A DNA stretch of 64,000 nt from Cadophora sp. MPI-SDFR-AT-0126 (taxonomy: Eukaryota > Ascomycota > Leotiomycetes > Helotiales > Ploettnerulaceae). The stretch covers positions 186,001 through 250,000 of the forward strand of contig JAGMVK010000010.1 in NCBI GenBank assembly GCA_020747065.1. Reading direction: 5' to 3'. Shown here one piece after another: positions 24,621 through 35,418 of this stretch; within the stretch, counting starts at the first letter, position 1, and the number at the start of each line of letters is the position of its first letter. Below the pieces are notes generated by a model. The model was not told the DNA's origin. It made no database searches and worked only from the letters and a program-made list of their open reading frames with translations. A program made the translations under genes and the position numbers.

Positions 24621-27600
24621 CTCTATGAATAAGGGCTTCGTCATTCCGGCATCAATCTCCAATTGAATTACAATTACCGTGAAGAGATGTCTCGGCCTTA
24701 ACGCAACTATCCAGCTGTGCTTTGTTTTGTTTCTCCATTCCACCACAGAATTGCTAAAATGAACTGTCCAGTGGGGAAGTGGGGATGCGAGAGGTGGACG
24801 AGGTGCTGATGGGCTTGAAGACTGGGAACCTTGACCCTGACCTCCTCCATACAGGAGCGTCCAGCCAGCAAGATACACTCTGACACTAACGCAGCGATCA
24901 CCACCCAGATAGACCCTTTAGGCAAAGTTGCTGCTCAAAAAGCATACGATTTGACCATTATCACGCCAGTTTCAAACTTTGATTGTGAGCGACGAAGTAT
25001 TTATCTCAAAAGACTTTCAAGTGCTAGTAGCTAACTTGTCAAGGCGTACGCGCTTTGAACAGTGGTTGAGTCCGCCCCGACCGTTGAGCTTTTACCCCGA
25101 GCCCTAGCCTCCAGGCATGACCACGGCGGCGGCCTTCAGCGCTGAAACCTTGTGAGCTGTCTTTAGTACAGTGCTTTATCCCATGAGGTAAGAATCAGTC
25201 AGCGAATAACGGTTGAATGTTAGGAGGCCGAGGACGGCACTTGAGAACTCTGTCGCATGTCAGTAAATGTCCTCGAACCTGCTGTTTATGGCCCGAGACT
25301 TCGAGAAAGCCGTTCCGAGAGCTTGATATGGCCGTCCCAGCCAGAATGGATCAGAGGAACGGATGCCGACAAGAGGCATTGCAAGTGAAGTTTGCAAGCG
25401 AAGCGAAGTCGGATCTGGATCCCTCTTCGCATATCGTCCGGTGCTGATGATAGCAAATTTATGGGTGATATATAAGGTCTATAGCACGCCCAATGTTGCC
25501 TCGAATTCCGTAACCGAGCTGCCAGATGTATCAGATGTATGTTACTGAAGCTTGGAAACTGCAGATGGGGTGACGACAAATCGAATGTGGAGAGATGCGT
25601 CGGAGGATTACCGTATTATCGGTTTTATAGCCTAGGACAAGACCGAGTGAACCTGGCGTGGTACCTGTATCCGAATCCTCAGCCAAAATGAAGTGGATAA
25701 GGACCTCAGCGTTATGCCTGAGCCTGAATAATCAAATTGCCTGTTTGACTTTCAAGTATCAATGGCGCTTTTCCGTGTTGTGATTCGCTGCAGTTTGAAC
25801 AACTGCCAATGCTGTCCTGCCGAGGCTTGTTGGAATGCCGGACCCATCAGTCCGTGGGTGAAAATCAGTGCGTCTTCTGGAAGGCCAGTGGAAGTATTTC
25901 AGAGACAATCCAAATCAAAGCTAACATCGGCTACCCCTGTCTTTAAGATATATGGGGCTGCCAGAAACATGTTTTGATGAAGTCTTGGGCTGAAGTCATG
26001 GCCATGGCCCATATTTGTTCAGCTGTGCCGTGTCGAGCTGGAAGCATTGGAACTTGTAAGCTCATGAATCGTAGTCCACGGCTGTTTTGCCTATTCAGCA
26101 GTACAAAAGCGTCCGCTAATTGAAAAGGAGTAGCGCCTGTGACGCCTCGGTTGCGCCTAGATTGCGCTCTGCAGCAATTGTGGCATTTGGCCGCACGCTT
26201 GGGTAAATCTCCTAGCTACAGAACTCGAAGAACTAGTTCAAAGAAGCCTGCGGAAGCAGTTCTACTTTCCCCAGGAACTCTATCGTAAGCCTACCTCATC
26301 AGTGGCTTGGAAATAGGGGTCTGAACAAGGGCGTTTCTCATGTCTGATTTGATTCAGACAGCCATCCTTTTCGCACTTCAAAAATGAATTGCGTCCAAAG
26401 GCACAGTTCGATTCAACGAATCTTGCATGCCCTGTGCGAAGGACTCGGACTTCAAATTCGCTATGGATAGCTATCTATCAAGCCCTGTAGTCGAAAGTGG
26501 CGTGATACTCGAAGTCCATCGCCGATGAGCCTTTCAAAATGGATGTCAGCATGGCCAGGACGGTCAGGAAGACCTTCCTCGAGCTCCACATCTGCACATT
26601 AGCGTATCCATGACCGCGGTTGCGGAAGCTCACCACATGGTTCTAGTGACAATATCCCTGAAGGAGCTCCCTTGGCAAGACAAAATGAAGCTCAATCCGA
26701 ATCTTCCGAGTCTTCCGAGTCTCCAACTTCCTGAAAAGGCTGTTACGCCGATGTCCTCCTCGCAATTGTGAATGGACCTGCAATACATTTGTGTACGCTG
26801 GCTATCCTAAATCTTTCAAGTCCTGCAATTATGTGGCGAGTGGCCTTCGGGCACTAGTCTTTGCTAGGCTCTATTGAGCTTCGACGAAGGGAAAGGTGCT
26901 GAAGAGAATGCGGAACGGGCCATGGCTATGAATGGCTTCACGAACCGCCGAGAGGGGTTCAGCCACACAGTGTAACATGGAACCACCACAAGACACGGCT
27001 CGAGTACCTGGGAGTAATTGCGTTTGACGGCACTTGATGTCCAGTCCGCGGAACTGGCAACCCCTGAAGGGACCCACAAGAATGATGAAAAGAAATCCCC
27101 AGGGGTTGGTATCACCATCGCTCTGAAAACCAGATTAGGTTTCTACCGAAAGATCTTCAGTCGCTTCGCAATACCTGTTCAGCTATCCATGTTTTGTTCT
27201 TGAACTGCGGCTGAGTATCTTTATGAGATTGAGGCTCCGAATTGGTTCTAAAAATTCTCCAAAGTCAAGAACGGAATCGAAGGTTCGTCTGGTTCTGGTG
27301 CTTCTAGATCTTCGAGATGGGAGGCCCAGATCAAAGAATTCTTTGAAACGACTTGGACAGGAGCACAAGATCGCATACTCCTGCCAGCTTGTCATGAAAC
27401 CAATCGGATAGCCTGCCCGTCGATTTGACAATGCCCCCGCTCGATTTGATAATGAACGATCCTCAATTAGGTCACCGTGGAGATAACATGCAGTAAGATC
27501 ACACACGCAGAGATGGAAGATGGTTACTTGAAAGCCGAAGAAGGAGAAACAAAGCCAACGACAGGACACCAAATACAAGTAACATCTGACCTTCCCAGCT

Positions 27601-30447
27601 AAGTCAGATATCCAATGTCAATCACTCCGAACTTTTCGATTCAATCATGAAAATGTCCAGAGTGACAAAGCGTGGCTTCACGATAGGCCATCAGGGTATC
27701 ACTGGCGTGGGGGTCAGCAGCTGGTCCTTGACAAACCATGCAGAAGTTTCAAAACTCTCTTTCATGAACTCAAATTTCCTGACCGTCAGGAGATCACCAG
27801 GCGAGGGCCCACAAAGGCTCGGTACGGTCCAGACAAAACGTCGAAGACGTGGGGCCTTGCAACGTCCTTTCTCTTACTCTTTCCCCCCTCAGAAGTCAAA
27901 AGTGCATATCCAAGATCTGTCAAGATAAGGATGTGCCAAAGGTAAACAGTCAAAGAGCAGCGATCGTGGAACCCTCGTGTCAAGTGCCGCAAACCCTGAC
28001 CTTACCTACTATGCGCTCACGAAGCTTCATGACAGGAAGAGAAGGCTAAGATAGCTGAGAAAGACAAAACGAAACATCCCTCATTCTCAGCCATGGCTAA
28101 AGGAGGGGCGATCAAAAAGGTAAATACACACTGACTTACCCACATCTAAGCGCAGCTTCCAAATTCCTTGATTCTGCAAGCCATCATCCAGGCCGCGAGA
28201 AGGCTGACCTCAAGATCCTCTTATCAAATCCTTCTGAGATAAAGAGTATTCACAAAGTGACAATCCATGCGAACGAGCGAACCGGACAATTCCCACCCAC
28301 AGACGGAGTAAGACCCCCTGTCATGTCTTGAACCTTCCTTCGGACATTAAGCAAAGTACCCAGGCAAGCCAACCAGACATCAATCGAGCCAATTGAATTG
28401 TTTACGTATTCGGACCTCGCGCTTTCGCATTTTCCGTGGTGAGTAATCTTCGGTCCTGGTACGAACTCACGGTCCAGCTATCGACCAAAGCGAAATATAC
28501 TTTTTACTACAAATCCAAACAAACCTTGCAATTGATTCCCCAATCAGCGCAATTTCCCTACCCCCTCACTTTCATCGGGGAGGATTGCAGGTAACAACGC
28601 GGGGATCGTGGCATGAGTGCGAGGTATGCTGATTCTGGAAGGCTCAAAGTTGGAGTTGGACTTCGAGACGACAAGGTTGCGGACTGGTGCCTGTGATGCT
28701 TCAACCAGGACGGCCCAAACAAGACAGGAAGATATAACCCCTGAACTTCATTGCTACTTACAATTTCGTACGAGTCATGATTTGGAAGCCTAACTCTACC
28801 CAAAGGTAAAGCCGAAAAATTTCCGCAGGGATCTTTCAATGTGAACACAAGGTGTGATCGAAGGAAGAAGGACAAGACGGCAACCTCCATGTTTTGATAT
28901 CCTGGATACTACCAAGCTCTTAGAACTCAATCAATCGCCTTAATTTGTGCTCTTCACGGTATCCTTCGGCCGACAGATTTTCGGGATTGCCGAAGATGTA
29001 CCCATCCTCTTTCTCATCTTGCATTGTTTATCTTTGTATTCCGCATCTCTGTATCCTCGGACGAACGGTACGTACTTCCTTCTACCACAAACGAGATCAC
29101 CAACAAAATGTTCAACATCCAATGATGAGCAATTACGCACTTGCGAGCACGCATGTACAGACGATCACCAACAGTGCAGCTTCCGCGCATACCGACCCTT
29201 ACTGTATCCTTCCAACATTTTTCTATTATCCCAACTGCATATGCAGACGTCAAAGTTACCTTGGCTCGCCTTACCTTACCCTGCATTACATCTGACTCTC
29301 TCGGAAACAACCGACAGGGCAGAATCACCATCGCACTTACATTCACGGCCTGATTTCCCTTTCGACTAACTTTCAAGGGTTCAGTTCATCCGCACGCATG
29401 CAAAGAAGCGTGCATGCAGCAGGACATCATCGTATGATTATGATTATGAGGCAAAAGTATAAACTCCCCGAAGTATCCCAAAAGTCAAGTAGCGAGGCGT
29501 CAAGGTCTCCAGACCCTGAGAAATTCAGATGCTCCGCAGGAAACTCTAATTGGTTTGATAATCAAGCATACCAAGCAAACTCTGACTTTGTCATGCTAAA
29601 GCTTCGTGACTCAGATTTCCAAAAATATACTTCGTGCGACGACGCAATTATTTTCAAGTATTGCCTAGATCTTGGTGAAGTCTGTACCACTGATACTACC
29701 AATCCGATCCATCACTACCGATACCACAATACTCCTTTTATTCAGCGAACTAAGAGTAAAGTGGATCTACTGCAAGGTCCCCAAACAAACTAATTATTGA
29801 ATGTTTCGCAGGCGTGGATACACACCACTGTCACTCCACTGCACTGCATACCGTCCTCCAAGCTCGCCTAAAAAGGAAACAAACAAACAAACACCCCGAG
29901 AACGAGTACCACCTTATCATTCCCAAAAGGCTCTCCTTCCTCAAGTCCGAACCCCGAAAACCAACAGAACAGTTAAATGCCGCACATCAAACTCTATAGC
30001 CTTCGAAAGGATAATTAAGCGCTTTAGCCGTCCGCCATCCCTTGCTGCTGTTCGCCTCGTAATCGTCGCAGAAGTACGTGACAGTGATAGTGATACCAAA
30101 TCCTCGGGTCCAAAACGATCAGCTGATTCGCCTTCCACAGTTCCATCTCGCTTCTTCTCTCCTCTCTCAGAAAGTACTCATAAAACATCACACACCACCC
30201 GATCTCACCCCCGTACCGGCCAACTCGCGGCTTTCCCCTGCGGCCGAACTGCATGCTTTGCCCCGATGGCGCATATGTTCCATGTTACATGCAGCGGCGC
30301 AGGGTGAGGAGAAGCCGGCGGGATACCGGCGGGTGGCTGTCGGATTGACAGGTTGACGGGAGATGATGGTGAACGGACATACTCCCGCAAGGGCGGATTT
30401 GTTGTTCCAGCACTATTATTGATTCGTTATTTTTTTTCCCCGTATTG

Positions 30448-30470
30448 AATGATCGATCGATCGATCGATC
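30448..30470. repeat. GATC tetranucleotide microsatellite
   Basis: A run of about five GATC units just beyond the 3' end of the minus-strand gene at 30957. It is self-complementary and could form a hairpin; most likely it is a simple slippage repeat. Confidence 0.8.
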
Positions 30471-30956
30471 GAGTATTGGGTCTTTGACGACCGCTTCACC
30501 GTTACTCAGCTGAAGGATGAGAGAGATGTTGGTTGGTTCATTTACGATTGTACCGGGACATGCCATTAAGTCTTGTTTCAAATCCGAGCAATGAAGGAGA
30601 ATAAAATCAGCCTTGGAAGCAGTGAGATGCATAAAGCACATTGCGGCATTTTAATTATTTCTCAAACAATGATTTGTATCCACACTACCTCTCTAATCAA
30701 GCGCGGCAACTTATTTACGACCCGCTCCGCTTCCCCATGTTTTGCTACCCCATTCGACCCGCAAACGCACCTGCACCCGCACAGCAATGCTAAAGAATCA
30801 AATGAATGGTCAAATCAAATCGCAATGAGCCCCCCTTCCCCTTTCCTCAACTCCACAAAAATTGATCGAGTAAACAAGTGGCATTCGTCCATGCACATAC
30901 GCCACCAGATCAAGAACAGAATGGAACACAACCAGTCGGAATCCTCAGAGAATTCT

Positions 30957-33900
30957 TCAGGAACGACCTCTCACCCGTCTCTTCGGCGCAGGCGTTCCAT
31001 TAGCAGCCATACCGAGTGTCATCTTACTCCTCATGCCGACCTTGACCTTTGGAGTCGAAGAAGCAGAAGCAGAAGCAGACAGAGATTTCTTCTCATCGCC
31101 AGGTAGGATAGGCTTCTCCTTTTCTCTTTCAGGTTCCCTCTCAGCCCTCGTAACCCTTTTCCCCTCCTTTGCTTCCTTCTCAGACAGGCTGGCAAGGACG
31201 ATCTTCTTTCCCTCCTCAGTCTGAAACTGTGCCAGCTCCTCAGCCCACACAACGGTGTTTCCCTTCTTGTTCAGCTTCTGCTTGTAATTCTTTTCATCAA
31301 ACACTTCTTTGAGAGCGCGTTGCCGAGCTGCTGGGTCATCTTTCTCGTCGGCTTTCTTGGCTAGGACATCCGCAGGGTGGGAAGCACCGCCTTTGTTCTT
31401 ACGAGTATTGACCTTGGTGAGAGCTGCGAGTTCTTTTTCTTCGTTTTGGCGGAGTGTTACTGTGCTGTCCCCATCTTGGCCAAGCCGGCGGACAGGAATG
31501 AAGCTTGGTGCTGCTGGAGCCGCCTTGACAGGGAGGCGAGTTCGGCCACTCCGTCTGATAGAACGCGGCTCGGTGTTGTCCTCTTCTTGGGACGCCTCGT
31601 GAAGAGGCTCGTTTCGCTTTCTGCGCTTTCTGGGTGAAGCATCAGGTAGACTGACATCAAATTCATCCCTGGCTTTGGGCGAATCGGCTGATGATGTAGC
31701 TTCCACCGTTTCAAGTGGGATTTGAAGAGGTGAGTGTGGCAAAGACCGCTTTCTCTTTGGAATGGATGTCGTTGCCTTGGCGGCTTTTTTTGCCTTGACT
31801 TTTGAGAGAAAGTTTCGGAGCATGTCCGTATCATCATGATCATAGACGGCAGGCGGAGCGTTCTGAGATATGGCCTTTGTGAGTTCGGTTGTAGTTGGGT
31901 CTGGTGTGGATGATTCATGAAGCTCTTCGGATGCTTCATCAGGTGGGCTACAAGGACTATTTTCGGAAGTGGTGATGGATATAGGCTCAATGAGCTCGAA
32001 GCTCTCCGCCAATTCTTCGGAGATCTCTTCCGAAGTAGGGATTTGTGGGAGTGATTCCTTGATAGAGAATGGATACTCGGCCAAAAGGCGGTTGTGCTTT
32101 GGTGTGAAGATCTCGAATTCCTGTCGCAGTTGCTCATCAAACGACTCTTGCTCCAAGGAGCCTGTCCCAGCAAAGTCCTGTCTCTGGAGACCCATAGGAA
32201 TGGAGATCTTTGGGGTGACTTCCCAGGTGATGGTGCTTTCTTGCTCAGGAAGCGCTTCAGTGGCGCTTTCCACAATCTTTGTTGAAATGACTGCCTCGTT
32301 GACGGTCTCGTCATCTTGAGGCTGCACGTCCACTGGAAGCGAGGCCAAAGAAGCTATTTCAGGGACCTTCACACCACTGTCGTTTTGAGTATCTGACACC
32401 ATGCTATCCGAGACTAGAGTGACTGAATCCATGGGATGAGCCTCAACACCAGTGGACATAACATCTCCATTCTCTGGAGCCGTAGCTTCCAGTTTCGGAG
32501 TAGCCTGAACAGAAGTCTCCCCTCGAGCTACCGAACTTGCGCGGCTTGATCTACGAGTCCGAGTACTTCTCCTTGTGGCACTACGCTGTGGAGTCTCTCT
32601 CCTTGTTCTAGGAGTCCTCACTGATTTTGTAGGTGAGAGCACAACGGTCATATCGGGTTCGGTTGACTGAAGCGTTGTTGGTTGAAGTTGTACAGGCTTG
32701 AGCGGTGTTTGAGGTTGATGTTCCGAGGTGGCTTCTAGTTCGGGAGATTCGGTGGTGGCAGGCTGAAGCTCATTTGACTCGATTGAGGCCTCGACTGCTT
32801 GTTTTTCGATGGTCTCAAGTTGTACAATTTCAGTGATTGAAAGCACGACAATAGGATCGAGTCCGGATTGCTTCTCAAGGTCCTCATGTACGCCATCTGA
32901 GGCTTCCTCGAGCTTTGAAGCCGCGTCGCCACTGGTTTCAACCACCTGCTGAGCAGAGACTTGTTCCTCCACCTGCTCAGATGCCTCATGCTGGACAATC
33001 TCTTCCTCTTCGGATAACTGGGCGGCTTGTGGTATCAGATCATCCAATGCATCCGCCTCTTGTTCGATAGCGACAGTCTCCTGGATCTCAGATGCCGCAT
33101 CCACTGGTACAGTAGCAGCAGCTTCATCCGGTACAGAAGATGTACCTTGGGTATCGACTGAATCCTCAGCCTTTGCGGAAGTCTCCTCAGACTGAGTATT
33201 AGCCTGTTCAACCGGCGTCACGATCCCAGAGAAACTTTCAAACTCAACATCTCCTCCCACTTTCCCAAAAATGAAAGAGCCCCTTCTCTCTTCGACAATC
33301 TCCTCAGCCAAATCACTTCTCGTAAGCCTCCTACTTCTTCGCATCGACTTCCTACGTCGCGGCTTCTCCGTCTCCCTCTCTGTATGCTCGTCAACCTCAC
33401 GATCATTGAGAGGGACCTTCACGCCCTTCGCAGGACTCTTCGCCGGACTCTTCGCTCCCTTCACTGGACTCTGTCCTACGTCAAGTACGCGCGCAAGGAC
33501 ACTATTCTCAATACTGCGCAGCGGTTTCCGCGGCGTAATAAGATGATTGGCATTCGTCCTCTTCCTCGGCACCACAAACGCGTCTTCATCCCTCAGCCCA
33601 GCAGATCCCTTCCTGGGACTGCCATTCAACTCTCCTACACCCCCATCAACTGTCCTCTCCTTCCCTTCCGCATCAACAACCATCCACTTCGCCTCCGCAA
33701 TGTTCTCCTTAGCTTTCCCCCCTAGGCCAGGGACGCCACGTCTCCGTTTTCTGGCACCCAAACCCCCCTTCTCGAGCTCGAGGTCGGCTTGCACGGCATT
33801 CTCTTTGTCTGCTGCGGCGAGGGATTGAGAGGTATTGGCGGTCAGAGAGGATGCTTTCTTCCATATTTTCTGGCCGGCGAGGCGCGGTGCATGGGCGGGG

Positions 33901-34040
33901 ACGGGAGCGCGTTCCCAAGGCTTGGGTTTGGGTTTGTGGGTGGTGGTGTGGGAGAGGGTGGTGGGTGTGAAGGCGTCGCGGTAGATGGACCTGTGGTGGG
34001 ATTTGTTAGAATTGAAGTTCTGTTGTGCGGTGGCTCCCAT
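30957..34040 (-). CDS. Large disordered nuclear protein of unknown function with KEN boxes and CDK-type sites
   Basis: A single 1027-aa frame that I do not recognise. It is low-complexity, alternating basic and acidic, with few hydrophobic stretches, so largely disordered. Two KEN boxes occur at residues 79-81 and 111-113. Full CDK consensus sites (S/T-P-x-K/R) cluster early: SPRK 141, TPRK 169, SPVK 191, SPAK 198 and SPAK 202; further S/T-P sites follow (SPTKS, TPRTR, SPRKRRKR). Basic nuclear-localisation-like patches include RRRKSMRRSRR near 235. An acidic Glu/Gln-rich middle (about 300-680) precedes a region that looks more conserved: DTDMLRNFLSKVKAKKAAK and, near the C-terminus, NTRKNKGGA and KGNTVVWAEELAQFQ. 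By inference it is a cell-cycle-regulated chromatin or spindle protein degraded by the APC/C; this is not established. The ATG at 34040 is the first in frame. It is divergent from MRP10. Confidence 0.75.
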   Translation of the reverse strand: MGATAQQNFNSNKSHHRSIYRDAFTPTTLSHTTTHKPKPKPWERAPVPAHAPRLAGQKIWKKASSLTANTSQSLAAADKENAVQADLELEKGGLGARKRRRGVPGLGGKAKENIAEAKWMVVDAEGKERTVDGGVGELNGSPRKGSAGLRDEDAFVVPRKRTNANHLITPRKPLRSIENSVLARVLDVGQSPVKGAKSPAKSPAKGVKVPLNDREVDEHTERETEKPRRRKSMRRSRRLTRSDLAEEIVEERRGSFIFGKVGGDVEFESFSGIVTPVEQANTQSEETSAKAEDSVDTQGTSSVPDEAAATVPVDAASEIQETVAIEQEADALDDLIPQAAQLSEEEEIVQHEASEQVEEQVSAQQVVETSGDAASKLEEASDGVHEDLEKQSGLDPIVVLSITEIVQLETIEKQAVEASIESNELQPATTESPELEATSEHQPQTPLKPVQLQPTTLQSTEPDMTVVLSPTKSVRTPRTRRETPQRSATRRSTRTRRSSRASSVARGETSVQATPKLEATAPENGDVMSTGVEAHPMDSVTLVSDSMVSDTQNDSGVKVPEIASLASLPVDVQPQDDETVNEAVISTKIVESATEALPEQESTITWEVTPKISIPMGLQRQDFAGTGSLEQESFDEQLRQEFEIFTPKHNRLLAEYPFSIKESLPQIPTSEEISEELAESFELIEPISITTSENSPCSPPDEASEELHESSTPDPTTTELTKAISQNAPPAVYDHDDTDMLRNFLSKVKAKKAAKATTSIPKRKRSLPHSPLQIPLETVEATSSADSPKARDEFDVSLPDASPRKRRKRNEPLHEASQEEDNTEPRSIRRSGRTRLPVKAAPAAPSFIPVRRLGQDGDSTVTLRQNEEKELAALTKVNTRKNKGGASHPADVLAKKADEKDDPAARQRALKEVFDEKNYKQKLNKKGNTVVWAEELAQFQTEEGKKIVLASLSEKEAKEGKRVTRAEREPEREKEKPILPGDEKKSLSASASASSTPKVKVGMRSKMTLGMAANGTPAPKRRVRGRS

Positions 34041-34607
34041 TTCCTAGAACGCAGTGAAATAGGACAACTACGAACCAATTCTCCCCTTTGCCCTCTTTAT
34101 TTCCTCCTTCTATCTCCATCTCAAATCCTCTCCACTTTCTCTCTCTTTCAATTCCTCACTTCCAAATCCACAATGCGCGGCGCGTCCCAATTCCCCTCAG
34201 AACTACCTTCTTCCAAAGCTTCAAATCAAAGTCCGAATCTCAAATCCGAATCGTAAATATGCACATGAAATAAGTAATTCCATGCGCTGCTGTATTAGTA
34301 TCGCCTTACAATTAGCTGTGCTGTGTCGTAAGGATGAGTGAGCACACGATCATCAATCAGACGAGATTGAGAAGCTCGGGCGATGTTTGTTTACATTGGA
34401 TTTTAGCTTGGTTTCGCTCAAGGACCCACTCATGTTCCTTGCACTAACCTGATTCTCATTAGCGACTAAATTATTGAAGCTCCTCCACCGAGCACAGTAT
34501 CTCAGTTCATCTTGAACCTCTCCCCTCGATCTCACCACAACTCAACGATTCGTACGGCCAATTGATCCATTCAATCCCGTCCTCGGTCCTTACCTTTCCA
34601 CAGCACA
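34041..34607. promoter_or_regulatory. Divergent promoter region, 1027-aa protein gene and MRP10
   Basis: 567 bases between two diverging start codons. The first 150 bases are strongly pyrimidine-rich on the plus strand (CT-rich from about 34078 to 34165), as in many constitutive fungal promoters. No gene is seen. Confidence 0.45.
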
Positions 34608-35418
34608 ATGCCACCTCCAAAGAAGGGATCTGTTAGCACGGCGCTGCAGCCGATGCGCCTCCCTCCTCTTCCTAAACTGCGAGTACGACGTCCGAATCAA
34701 GCAGATGCGAATCCGTGTTTGGCGCTTATGAGTTCGGTTTTGAGTGAGTGCTTTTCTCTTTCTATTTCTTTCTTTGCCTTGGTCAGGATTGCGTTGGAGG
34801 TTGGAAGTTGGAAAGGACGGGATAGGATCTGAATGGGACAGATGACGATTTGGGAGACGATTGTGTGGGCTCTTCTGGTGCGAGGTGGCCATGGACGAGA
34901 GGAACAACTGGACGGAATTTGTAAGATCGGAAGACAATGAGGATGAGAAATAACGGGAACGCCATGAGTGAAAGGGTCCCGAATCAACACAGCCGCAAAA
35001 CGGACGGCCAGAAACACATTGCCTCTCAAGAGACCAGGATGAAGCGCATTGGGACACATACGCGCCGACAAAGTCCATACATACATATATCCAGAGAGAC
35101 CAAGCTAACACCCCTCTTCTCCAACAGCATGCTGGGCCTCCTCCGGCTACACAGCAGCAGGCTGTCAAGCCTTCGAGACGCAATTACGAGCTTGTATGGA
35201 CACGCCTGTACGTCTACTCATCCTACACCCTCTCCCTCCCCACCTTCTCAAGATGCAATCTAAACATCCAACATCATCATCCCCAAATCACCGAATGAAT
35301 ACATGCTAACGAAACCCGTGTGAACGAACAGAGACTCAAATCCCAAAAGAAAAACACAATCAACCACCACCTCTCCCGCATGTACCCCAACATCGTCGGT
35401 CCTCGAAAGCGCAAGTAA
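34608..35418 (+). CDS. MRP10: Mitochondrial small ribosomal subunit protein MRP10 (mS37), twin CX9C
   Basis: Three exons (34608-34743, 35128-35207, 35332-35418) give 100 aa. The joins produce a perfect twin CX9C motif: Cys37-x9-Cys47 and Cys58-x9-Cys68, the CHCH fold that is oxidised by Mia40 in the intermembrane space. Yeast Mrp10 carries this fold, is a component of the mitochondrial 37S subunit and reaches the matrix. The basic, proline-rich N-terminus (PPLPKLRVRRPN) fits its matrix-targeting role, and the C-terminus LSRMYPNIVGPRKRK is typical of the family. Intron 1 is 384 nt, much longer than others here, and splits the first CX9C pair just before Cys47. Intron 2 is 124 nt. The first ATG with this frame is used. 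Confidence 0.95.

Larger units (their letters stand above)
17157..30956. other. 13.8-kb gene-free region between two converging genes
   Basis: No frame on either strand exceeds about 170 codons, none shows a recognisable domain, and none chains convincingly through splice sites. Base composition is mixed, not the extreme AT-richness of heavily RIP-mutated repeats. Inside it I see a 16-bp tandem duplication (18266-18297), a CTAC tetranucleotide run (about 17545-17560), a GC-rich hairpin-dense patch (about 24180-24620), a GATC run (about 30448-30470) and an AAAC run (about 29877-29893). I cannot recognise transposon domains, long terminal repeats, tRNA or rRNA. It could be decayed repeats, long non-coding RNA or lineage-specific DNA. 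Confidence 0.55.

Noticed and set aside
28092..28320. A possible mini-gene starting MAKGGAIKK with a 36-nt intron, and an overlapping frame reading ASKFLDSASHHPGREK
   Set aside because: The ATG context is good, but the intron would be very short, the two attractive frames cannot be joined to each other, and no family is recognised. Frames this long are expected by chance in 14 kb.
17157..30956. Heavily RIP-mutated transposon
   Set aside because: Composition is not strongly AT-rich, and neither transposase/reverse transcriptase remnants nor terminal repeats could be seen by eye; dinucleotide indices were not computed.
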